Source: Phoronis australis (lineage: Eukaryota; Phoronida; Phoronidae). Taken from it: a DNA stretch of 20,986 nt. The notes under the pieces are model-generated. The model did no database searches and was not told the origin of the DNA. It worked only from the letters and a program-made list of their open reading frames with translations. The stretch lies in assembly GCA_002633005.1 (NCBI GenBank), contig NMRA01000486.1:309251-330236 (forward strand), in the 5' to 3' direction. A program made the position numbers and the translations under genes. Every line of letters starts with the position of its first letter. Position 1 is the first letter of the stretch. Shown in pieces: positions 1-8,076 of the stretch.

Positions 1-161
1 AACCAACGCAACATTGTATCTTTTGTGCAACCGAAGGGGAGTTTATTTACTTTTCTCCACCAGGTATCAGGGTCACTAAACTTTACATTGTTTATAACAA
101 CGTTTATTACTATCTCAGACGACCACTTGTTTTTATATTTACAAGCTGTCTGAAGTGTGTG

Positions 162-511
162 CTAAGGTGTCATAAATAGTCTATTTACCGCTTGTGATTT
201 ATTATGCAAAATTTTATAAATATAACTTGGAAAATTTGGTAAAAAATATTGTCTTGGTCTATTTTTAATACCCCTGTACGCTGCAAAGGTTGCACTTCTT
301 AATCCATAGAATTCTAGTATTGGAGGTTGAAAGTTATAACTGTTACAAAGTTCTTCGTATGACAGAAAAGAACCTCCAGCATTAAACAAATCAAACACAC
401 GATAGACTCCTCTCTCATGCCACGTCTTATAGAAAATAGATTTTCTACCGACTTAATCTTTGAATTATAGCATAGGGGAGAGTAAATAATATTTTCACTT
501 TTGTCACACAT
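162..511 (-). pseudogene. ORF2 C-terminal region of copy A, frameshifted
   Basis: Two overlapping minus-strand frames encode one continuous L1-type C-terminal segment. The upstream frame gives CDKSENIIYSPLCYNSKIK. The downstream frame then gives GRKSIFYKTWHERGV, followed by FDLFNAGGSFLSYEEL and LEFYGLRSA. The change of frame falls near 450 and needs one small indel. This F-x-SYEEL...YYGL-like pattern is typical of L1-clade ORF2 proteins downstream of the reverse transcriptase. A stop after the LFMTP residues near 162 is a further lesion, because recognisable coding similarity continues to position 1. Confidence 0.75.
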
Positions 512-776
512 TTAAAACAGGATTCGCTTAAAACTTCCTTCCAGAACAGATTGCCGGTTCCTTCAGCTAATTTTTTAAGAAAAGCGTCCCCATTTTAAAA
601 AGTTATCAACTTTACAACCTAAACCTGCCTCCGCAAGGTCACATATGGTATTTGAGGTGAATAGTTTACGATCAAGTCACAATATTTTCAAAGACTTGAT
701 AAAAAAATAATTAACATGAACCATTTTTAAACCACCATTATCCTGATTTTGTACAATTTCATTTCGGCTAACTCTG

Positions 777-1175
777 TCATTCTTCCCATTCCAAATGAAG
801 GCAAAAAACTCGCTCTAATTCTTGAATCATGTCAATGGAGGGGCTAGGGAGGGATTGAAGCAAATGAATAATCTTGGGCAATAAAAGTGTCTTAACCATG
901 GTTACTTTACCTAAAACAGTAAGAACTCTTCTTGACCAAGAGCCCACCATTTTATTAATTTCCAAAAGCCTGCCACTATAGTTAATATCTGGCATTGTAT
1001 TATAAACAGTTGAGAAGTTATTTCCCAAAAACATGAAAGGTTTGTTAGTCCAACAGGTTTTCATTGACACAAAGGTTTTCGTCAGAGTCTTTTTTGAACC
1101 AATCCAAACACATCTTGTTTTCTCGATAGTTGGCTTCAATCCAGAAAATTTCACAAATTGGCCAATTAAATTCAA
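777..1175 (-). pseudogene. Reverse transcriptase thumb/connection fragment of copy A
   Basis: A 132-codon open stretch contains LIGQFVKFSGLKP, a region around the KTRCVWIGSKK residues, PFMFLGNNF, and the WSRRVLTVLGKVTMVKTLL segment that follows the catalytic palm in L1-type reverse transcriptases. It ends in LLQSLPSPSIDMIQELERVF, matching the usual IKSL-PK-YLLQ-LP-P thumb pattern. The catalytic motif lies just upstream (about 1210-1236) and is cut off by stops. It is a fragment of the same ORF2 as its neighbours, not an independent gene. Confidence 0.8.
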
Positions 1176-1247
1176 AGATTATCGAAGACATAATTCAGAA
1201 CCGTCCAAAATTAAACAAGTGTCTTCGGCGTACTAGATCAGATTAAA

Positions 1248-1841
1248 CTAAGAAACACCTATCCTTACCCCGGTGATGCCACCATCCCGTCGAATTAAAT
1301 TACCTAATATATCTAGTAAGGAGAAATGGGGTCTCCTTGACGACAGCGTCTCCCCAATTAAAAAACTCAGAGAAAAATCCATGTTGGAGGAGAACACAAA
1401 GACGAGATTTGTTGTAGAGAGTTTTGACCGTGTCAATGAATCTTGGGCCAAAGTTAAAGTATGATGATGCCTTGGGCATGAAATACCAGGAAACCGAGTC
1501 GAAAACTTTTTTTCAAAATCCGCCAATAAGAGGAGTCTGGTAAAGGGTTTACAGTCTAAAAATTGAATTACATCATATGAAATTCTCTTGTTTTCCCCAA
1601 TACAACTGCCTTTCATGAAACCTTGCTGGTTCTCATGAATAAGGGGTTCGAGGACGCTTTTTAGGCGTCTTGCAATACAACCAGACAAATTATTGTAAGT
1701 AATATTTAATAGTGAAATTGGCCGCCAGTTTTTAATGAATTCTCTTGGTTTATTTTCTTTTGGTATTATTGAGATAATACACTGTTTTTGCGTTGTAGAT
1801 AATTCTCCTTTATTGATACCTTCTTTAAAAGACCGGAACAA
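1248..1841 (-). pseudogene. Reverse transcriptase fingers/palm fragment of copy A, frameshifted
   Basis: The frame opens with QKQCIISIIPKENKP, NWRPISLLNITYNNLS and QQGFMKGSCIGENKRISYDV, the fingers region of an L1-type reverse transcriptase, and reaches the first palm aspartate in ADFEK. It then goes out of frame at the homopolymer 1507-1513. The correct continuation, FDSVSWYFMPK and then SRLCVLLQHGFFSEFFNWG, lies in another frame, and the motif RRCRQGDPISPY in a third. About 25 bases present in copy B near 4245-4270 are missing here. The last part of the open frame is therefore out-of-frame readthrough. Confidence 0.85.
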
Positions 1842-2510
1842 ACAATATTTAAGTTTTGACCAAAAAAAATTAAAATTCTACTGTAAAACCACCTGGGCCA
1901 TGACTTATGTTGTTTTTTAAATCTTTCAGAGTTGCATGAATTTCCTCCAAATTGATATAAGTTTTCAAGTTCGACTTGGTTAGACTGGTTCAATTTAGGA
2001 GTTGGGCACGATGCCAAAGGTTCATTTAAATTAACATCAACAAGGTCGTCGTCTTTGCAGGAGTATAATTTTTATAAAAAGAAGTGATCTCCGAGAGGAT
2101 AGCGGATTGTTCCTTGATAGCAGCATTATTGGGACTGAGTAGCTTAGTTACATTCTTATTCACAAAATTCCGTTTTTTAATGTACAAAAATATTTTGTTG
2201 GTTTTTCGCCATTTTCAACCCAGTTAGCTCTCGATCTGACCATTACTCCATGCATGTATTCTTTGCAATTATCATCATATTCTGACCTCTTATTTTCCAA
2301 TTGAATTTGGGAATGCGTTTTGTCTAATGTTTTGTGATACGATTCGTACTATGCGATTTTGATGATTATGAATATGTATCGGTATAACAATTTCATCTTT
2401 TTTGTCGTAAATTATCTGTGACAGCGGGTAAGTTAAAAATTTCACTAATTTTCCATTTAATTCTTTAATTTTTGGTAGTGGCGGATCTAGGATGTTGTAA
2501 GGGGCCAACC

Positions 2511-2637
2511 ACTCCAGTGTCCAGCAGTGTGGCCCAGTGGAACTCGAACTAGAGACCTGACTCCAGTGTCCAGCAGTGTGGCCCAGTGGGACACAAGCAC
2601 ATGAAGCCGACACTTATTCCACTTGGCCACACTGACT
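2511..2637 (-). mobile_element. tRNA-like SINE head with internal duplication
   Basis: On the minus strand the segment begins GTCAGTGTGGCCAAGTGG, close to a tRNA-Leu 5' half, with an A-box-like TGGCCAAGTGG (2619-2629). About 70 bases downstream is a B-box-like AGTTCGAGTTCC (2539-2550). A 30-bp sequence occurs twice in direct orientation (2511-2540 and 2560-2589, period 49). It does not fold as a good tRNA, so a degenerate tRNA-derived SINE fits better than a tRNA gene. It directly abuts the end of the L1 block. Confidence 0.45.
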
Positions 2638-2976
2638 ATAGATCACGTGATGTAACCAACATATGGCGTGTATGAAGACTAATAATTACTTATAAGATGT
2701 TCAACGCTCTTGTTTATAACAACACAATTATATAGAATTTTTTATTGTTTTGTTCTCCCTAACTCCAATGTTTAAACGTTATGGTGAAATTCCGGCAAAA
2801 TGTGGTTTCGGTGGCACACGTTTTTGAATTTCCCCAACGACGTCTTCTTAGGCGGCTGTGTCGTCACCATTGAGACCATTGTCGTAGCCGAGGACGTCAT
2901 AATTATTTTAATCACTTACTTTCTAAATGACGAAATGAATTAAGAAATAAAAGGTCCCCTGTTTATTTCCTTCCAG
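2638..2976. other. Non-coding stretch upstream of the 2977 exon
   Basis: No supported gene. The right end carries a strong splice acceptor, GTTTATTTCCTTCCAG, ending at 2976. The rest is AT-rich, with one palindromic ATCACGTGAT at 2642-2651. Confidence 0.6.
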
Positions 2977-3290
2977 GGAGGATAATCGCGATGACTTTGA
3001 AGATCGCTACTTGGCCTCGTCCTATAGATCACGTACCCCCAGTCCGGATGCTGAACGAGGGCGAGAAGAGTTGAAGGAGAGTCGACGCTCGAACTATTAC
3101 GAAGACCGATACTCAGCATCCTCTTACAGGTCGCGCACACCTAGTCCGGACGTAGAGCAAGGGTACGAGTTGCCAGGGGACCGCAGACCTTCGCACTACT
3201 ATGAGGAAATCGGACCGAAATATAACGGTCTGGCTGCCATTCCGGAAGTTGTAGTTACTCCTCCTGAAGAATTTGAGAGTACCTCCGGTC
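2977..3290 (+). CDS. Exon of an unrecognised gene: tandem 34-residue repeats with RSRTPSPD motif
   Basis: I do not recognise the gene. A pyrimidine-rich acceptor ends at 2976. The first base completes a codon, and an open frame then runs for 104 codons to the N at 3291. The peptide is acidic and arginine-, serine- and tyrosine-rich, and looks intrinsically disordered. It contains two exact-length 34-residue repeats (2999-3100 and 3101-3202) built on EDRY-x-ASSYRSRTPSPD and ending in a YY pair, followed by YYEEIGPKYNG and a VVVTPPEEFE tail. Between the repeats the 17-codon core has about twelve synonymous changes and one amino-acid change. That pattern argues for real coding sequence under purifying selection. 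The TP/SP pairs could be proline-directed kinase sites (inference). The 3' end of the exon is lost at the assembly join. Confidence 0.65.
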
Positions 3291-3291
3291 N
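3291..3291. other. Single-N assembly join
   Basis: One ambiguous base separates the plus-strand exon from the minus-strand gag fragment. Together with the N at 3798 it brackets a 506-base island, which suggests contig joins rather than an uncertain base. Confidence 0.7.
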
Positions 3292-3797
3292 AGTCGCCTC
3301 GACCTCCGCCAGTTGTGTCCATCGGTCAAAGAACCTCTTCAGTCTTGCCCCGAATTGGAACACGTTTTCACCCTTTTCAGGCTTGGACTCTCTGAACTTT
3401 CGTCGGAACCCATCTTCGGTTAATTCATACCTGTGCAGCAGCGCCACCTTCAGTTGGTCATAGTTGTTAATTTGGTCAGACGGCATGTTGTTGAATACCT
3501 GTAGGCCTTTACCTGTCAACAATGGACTCAAGTCCACAGCCCACTCAGATTTATCCCATTTCTGGCTTGTAGCGAATGTCTCAAACCTGGCTAGGAAAGA
3601 ATCCATGTCGTCGACGCGCCCATCAAACCTTGGCAGTTTGGGACGACTGGTACGTACACCACTGCTTGAAGCCCCACCACTAGGTGTCGCTTTGAGCTCA
3701 ATTTGGAGTTGCAGTGTCTTCTGCTTCTCAATCTCAATAGCTTGGGCCCGCTCTGCTTGTTCTAGTTCCCTTTGATGGGCACGCTCTTCACGCTCCA
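3292..3797 (-). mobile_element. Ty3/gypsy-type retrotransposon gag fragment
   Basis: The minus strand is open across the whole island (about 168 codons). It starts with a charged coiled-coil-like stretch, EREERAHQRELEQAERAQA, followed by a short linker rich in S, G and P. It then shows the LPRFDGRVDDMDSFLARFE motif, WAVDLSPLLTGKGLQVF, YDQLKVALLHRYELTEDGF and GARLKRFFDRWTQLA. This is the capsid-like gag organisation of Ty3/gypsy (Metaviridae) retroelements of invertebrates. The absence of stops suggests a young copy. No protease, reverse transcriptase, integrase or LTR is next to it. Both ends coincide with single Ns, so its placement here may be an assembly artefact. Confidence 0.8.
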
Positions 3798-3873
3798 NTA
3801 CATATGCACAAATTTTGGGCAACTTAAAATGGATCTATTCTTACTAATTACTTAATCAATATTTATTCTGACA
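3798..3873. other. Single-N assembly join plus 75 bases of unassigned flank
   Basis: Position 3798 is an N. The 75 bases after it are AT-rich and match neither the gag fragment nor copy A, up to the point where the L1 duplication begins. Confidence 0.5.
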
Positions 3874-4348
3874 ATTTTCTTAATTTCCAAAAGCCTGCCA
3901 CTATAGTTAATATCTGGCACTGTATTATAAACAGTTGAGAAGTTATTTCCCAAAAACATGAAAGGTTTGTTAGTCCAACAGGTTTTCATTGACACAAAGG
4001 TTTTCGTCAGAGTCTTTTTTGAACCAATCCAAACACGTCTTGTTTTCTCGATATTTGGCTTCAAACCAGAAAATTTCACAAATTGGCCAATTAAATTCAA
4101 AGATTATCGAAGACATAATTCAGAACCGTCCAAAATTAAACAAGTGTCTTCGGCGTACTGGATCAGATTAAACTAAGAAACACCTATCCTGACCCCAGTG
4201 ATGCCACCATCCCGTCGAATTAAATTACTTAATATATCTAGTATATCTACACATAATATAAAAAGGAAAGGAGAAATGGGGTCTCCTTGACGACAGCCTC
4301 TCCCCAATTCAAAAAACTCAGAGAAAAATTCATGTTGGAGGAGAACAC

Positions 4349-4535
4349 TCTCGAGTTATAAAGGTCATCTGCAAATTTGGCGGCCATTTTGTCCGCCATC
4401 TTGAAAAACCAACTTCCGCCACTCCGATTCCGGTAGACTTTTTTTCTCACACTAAGGGGTGTGAGAGGATACGATTTATGCAATAAAACCTTCTGTTGCA
4501 ATTTTTTCCGGGTCATCCGTAGAATGACTGGACTA
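4349..4535. mobile_element. 187-bp insertion specific to copy B
   Basis: Copy A reads without interruption through this point and its protein frame there is L1-like, so the extra sequence in B is an insertion, not a deletion in A. It contains a GGCGGCCATTTTGTCCGCCA core and a perfect 8-bp stem hairpin (TCTCACAC / GTGTGAGA, 4445-4470 region). I see no convincing terminal inverted repeats or target duplication, so its class is unknown. Confidence 0.6.
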
Positions 4536-5107
4536 AAAGACGAGATTTGTTGTAGAGAGTTTTGACCGTGTCAATGAACCTTGGGCCAAAGTTAAAGTAT
4601 GATGATGCCTTGTGCATGAAAGATCAAGAAACCGGGTCGAAAATTTTTTTTCAAAATCCACCATTAAGAGGAGTCCGGTAAAGGGTTTACAGTCTAAAAA
4701 ATGAATTACATCATATGAAATTATCATGTTTTCCCCAATATATCTGCCTTTCATGAAACCTTGCTGGTTCTCATGAATAAGGGGTCCGAGGACGCTTTTT
4801 AGGCGTCTTGCAATACAACCAGACAAATTATTGTAAGTAATATTCAATAGTGAAATTGGCCGCCAGTTTTTAATGAATTCTCTTGATTTATTTTCTTTTG
4901 GTATTATTGAGACAATACCCTGTTTTTGCGTTGTAGATAATTCTCCTTTATTGATACTTTCTTCAAAAGATCGGAACAAATAATATTTAAGTTTTGGACA
5001 AAAAAAAAATTAAATTCTACTGTAAAGCCACCTGGGCCAGGAAATTTGTTGTTTTTTAAATCTTTCAGAGTTGCATGAATTTCCTTCAAATTGATATAAG
5101 TTTTCAA
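4533..5107 (-). pseudogene. Reverse transcriptase fingers/palm fragments of copy B
   Basis: Two overlapping minus-strand frames carry the segment. One gives TYINLKEIHATLKDLKNNKFPG and PGGFTVEF. The other gives QKQGIVSIIPKENKS, NWRPISLLNITYNNLS, QQGFMKGRYIGENMIISYDV and LLLMVDFEK. The order and motifs match L1-type ORF2 fingers and the first palm motif. The frame then fails at 4644-4651 exactly as in copy A. There is no start codon or regulatory context of its own, so it is a retrotransposon pseudogene. Confidence 0.85.
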
Positions 5108-5654
5108 GTTCGACTCGGTTAGACTGGTTCAATTTAGGAATTGGGCACGATGTCAAAGGTTCATTTAAATTAACATCAACAAGGTCGTCGTCTTTGCAAG
5201 AGTATAATTTTCTATAAAAAGAAGTGATCTCCGAGAGGATAGCCGATTGTTCCTTGATAGCAGTATTATTGGGGCTAAGTAGCTTAGTTACATTCTTATT
5301 AACAAAATTCCGTTTTTAATGTACAAAAATATTTTGTTGGTTTTTCGCCATTTTCAATCCAGTTAGCTCTCGATCTGACCATTACTCCATGCATGCATGT
5401 ATTCTTTGCAATTATCATCATATTCTGGCCTCTTGTTTTCCAATTGAATTTGGGAATGCGTTTTGTCTAATGTTTTGTGATACAATTCGTACTATGCGAT
5501 TTTGATGATTATGAATATTTATCGGTAAAACAATTTCATCTTTTTTGTCGTAAATTATCTGTGACAGCGGGTAAGTTAAAAATTTTACTAATTTTCCATT
5601 TAATTCTTTAATTTTTGGTAGTGGCGGATCTAGGATGTCGTAAGGGGCCAACCA

Positions 5655-6009
5655 TATTTTTTCGAAAAAAATAACTTGTGTAAGCTCCAAAAAACGGCAC
5701 GACGAAAGTTTTTTTGATTTGGTCGTGGTCATAGGAGGGGGGGGTGACATTTACGGGTCGTGGTCATAGGGGGTCACGTGACATTTACGGTCCCTTTAAA
5801 GTGCAATGGATTTTTCAATTCAGGAGATTTTAGGCCGTGCATAATAATAGTAATGTTATAACACAAAATATAACTAAACAAGCCCTTGACTTGGGAAATA
5901 ATTTTGAATTTTGAAGGAAAATTAATTATTTTTTGGTTTCTCGTCACATGATGTCATCAGTTTAAGACGTTGATCAGTTGACGGCATAATTATATGCATT
6001 GGCGGATAG
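5655..6009. other. Non-coding flank with a 35-bp tandem duplication
   Basis: A G-rich unit beginning GTCGTGGTCATAGG is present twice in tandem (5722-5756 and 5757-5790). It looks like part of another dispersed repeat next to the L1 block. No supported gene in the rest. Confidence 0.5.
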
Positions 6010-6118
6010 AAGTGATTTTGTAAGTTACGAAAACTCAGAGAGCGAGCTTTACAGGTATTATGAAGACAGGTATGGAGATGGGAGTGAAGACGACACTCAG
6101 GCCATAGGTCCGAAACAG
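6010..6118 (+). CDS. Candidate exon related to the 2977 exon
   Basis: A 109-base open segment lies between an AG at 6008-6009 and a CAG|GTAATGAG donor after 6118. In the only frame open throughout, the first base completes a codon (as in the 2977 exon), and 36 codons follow. These encode an acidic peptide with ELYRYYEDRYGDGSEDD and end in AIGPKQ. YYEDRY and IGPK also occur in the exon at 2977-3290, so the two may belong to one gene with repeated disordered exons. The acceptor is weak, with little pyrimidine tract, and a stop lies in frame at 5987-5989. The call is tentative and I cannot name the gene. Confidence 0.4.
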
Positions 6119-7897
6119 GTAATGAGTTAGACCTCGCCATCGGCAGACTGCGAATTTGAGGCCGTACAAACTCTACCCTTCCACACAGGCGTCTTCGGCG
6201 ATCGTAAAGCCTAGTTGGGACCTACTCAATCTGCAGACAGTTCTGAGAGGCAGTTAAAGCCGTTTATTGAATCACGATTTAATTTTCTAACTACTTTAGT
6301 GTCGAGTATTATATATCTTTACCGTGACTGTCAGAGCCCAGCCGCCAATAGCGGACACTGATTTCATTTCTTCTAATGGCGAGTACGTTTGTCATATCTA
6401 ATTATAGTGATGCTAACTGGATAACATTTCTGGTAAATGATTCTCGTTTCTGTCTTGTCTGTTCCAAAGTTAGGAAAGCTTTGTACCGTTCTGATTCGTG
6501 TATTATTTCGGGGCCAGTGTCCAACTCCAGCGTCTCTAGGCTGCGGTCGTGACCACAAATTATATGCGCGGCATCAGCATCCCATTTTCTACTATTGGTC
6601 ATTTACGTATTATGTGAATAATATGCATTCCCACAAAAAACTTGAACATGAATGGACTGATGGAAACTTACTGCAACCACATTCATTTTCTGACATTATT
6701 TTGATGCTAAGGCTCGTACACAATATGTGGCTGACAACACGTTCCCAGAAATACACAATACACTTTTTTCCATCACATTTTGGAAAAACCGTCATCAAAT
6801 CTCCGCTTCTGCGAAGAATCCGGAAGCATGTACGGTTCTTCATAATGTGCTGAGCACAGCTAGCCCCTGAATTGAACGTTTGCTTCACCGTGTAGTGGCA
6901 TACCCATGTCCTACCCACGAATCTCTGCCATTTCTGGGGTCTTTCAGAATCGCAAAAACTGAAATATTGTCGGTCCGATTGCTATTACTGCTTCCTTTAC
7001 ATAATACTCATAATACTCTGTCGAACTCAGTTTTCGAGACCTACGATTCGCGGCTGGTGTAGAACAACACAACGGCGGAGACCGTATCCACCGATGACGT
7101 CACACAAAATTATTTTTGCGTTTATTTCTTCATTAAAAGTACACAAATTGGAGAAGAAATATTTAAAATATCATACCAAAATTGTTGGTAACCGAATTCA
7201 ATTATTTATGACCTTGTTGTGAAGGGTTTAAATTTAGATGCGGTGGCATAAAATCTCTGTCCTAGCTGCATGAAACTGAAATTTTTGTAAACTTAGGAAG
7301 AATGTTGATAAAAAGCCAAATATTCCCATTTAGTGAAATAATCTTTTAATATAAGTCTTCTGTGATTTTGCTTTAATATAGATTTTAAGATTTACAAGAG
7401 ATTGAAAACATGGGATAATTTACTAATTCAAATTCAACTACACGTCATTTTCCACAAACTACATGTTAATTTTTGTACGAGAAAGGGTGATGGTGAATTA
7501 TTTTGATTTCAAAATCTGAAGGGCATGTACCATCAACGCCTTTGTTATCTGATATACACTGAATGTGAATCATTAGGCCTTCCGATACTCCGGGGGTGGG
7601 GTACTCGATCCCATAGAAGAGGTATACGGGACGTGACACTAAAGCACATGAAACAAAGTTTGGAATCACTCCTGGAAAAAATATTATGCTCTATTAAAAC
7701 ACACATTTCTTAATGTAAGCCTGTGAGTTCACTGGATGGCTTAAGTTCAGTCCAGGATTGTAGTTTAGGGAATCAAAAGTGGAATTTAGAAGCACAGACT
7801 TGGGTCCAGGTTCTAAATCTTTTTACTTGAAATCGAACTCGAAATTATTTTTAACAAGCTTCGTTCTTTTCCATAACATTTTCCGTTCTCTTCTATG
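6119..7897. other. Long stretch with no supported gene
   Basis: Open frames up to 138 codons occur on both strands (for example 6437-6853 plus and 6402-6602 minus). None has a recognisable domain, and they overlap antisense to each other. A CGGGGGTGGGGTACTCGATCCC segment near 7590 looks like part of a dispersed repeat. Nothing else is supported. Confidence 0.5.
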
Positions 7898-8076
7898 AAC
7901 ACTATAAGTCTGTGGTACATCATCCTATAGGATGTCTACGGTCTAACACTATAATTCTGTGCTGCATCATCGTACATGATGTCTACGGTCTAACACTGTA
8001 ACACTGTGCATCCTACATGTCTACGATCTAACACTGTAACACTGTGCTATAGAATCCTACATGATGTCTACGATCT
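7898..8076. repeat. Tandem repeat, 47-bp unit, 4 copies
   Basis: Units start at 7898, 7945, 7992 and 8030, each beginning AACACT and ending GTCTACGRTCT. Three are 47 bp. The third is 38 bp through an internal 9-bp deletion. The period is not a multiple of three and the array looks non-coding. Confidence 0.9.

Larger units (their letters stand above)
1..2511 (-). mobile_element. L1/Tx1-like non-LTR retrotransposon, copy A (decayed, runs off left edge)
   Basis: Read on the minus strand, the block gives reverse-transcriptase ORF2 pieces in the correct L1 order. From high to low coordinates these are a pre-RT segment with RSRANWVENGEKPTKYF, fingers with NWRPISLLN and QQGFMKG, the QGDPISP motif, a YAED catalytic box, the WSRRVLTVLGKV thumb segment, and a C-terminal region with FLSYEEL and TKDTMLRW. 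The sequence at position 1 is still inside the C-terminal region, so the 3' end lies outside the window. Several frameshifts and stops break the frame, so it cannot make an active enzyme. The right limit is where similarity to copy B ends. Confidence 0.9.
3874..5654 (-). mobile_element. L1/Tx1-like non-LTR retrotransposon, copy B
   Basis: This block is a close copy of 949-2511. I count about seven differences in the first 320 aligned bases. On the minus strand it encodes the same ORF2 section, from the pre-RT region through fingers, palm and the start of the thumb. It keeps QGDPISPFLFILCVDIL, which copy A has partly lost. The catalytic box reads YAED, and the frame is broken at the same homopolymer as in copy A (4644-4651). 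Its low-coordinate end (element 3' side) stops abruptly inside the thumb, which target-primed 5' truncation does not explain. It carries a private insertion at 4349-4535. Confidence 0.88.

Noticed and set aside
2519-2637. Functional tRNA gene
   Set aside because: Box-like sequences are present, but the anticodon and acceptor stems do not pair well and the segment contains a 30-bp duplication. A SINE or tRNA relic is more likely.
3292-3463. Extension of the plus-strand exon frame beyond the N at 3291
   Set aside because: This part is the antisense of the gag coding frame and comes from a different contig piece.
6437-6853. 138-codon plus-strand open frame as a gene
   Set aside because: No recognisable domain or splice context, and an antisense open frame overlaps much of it.
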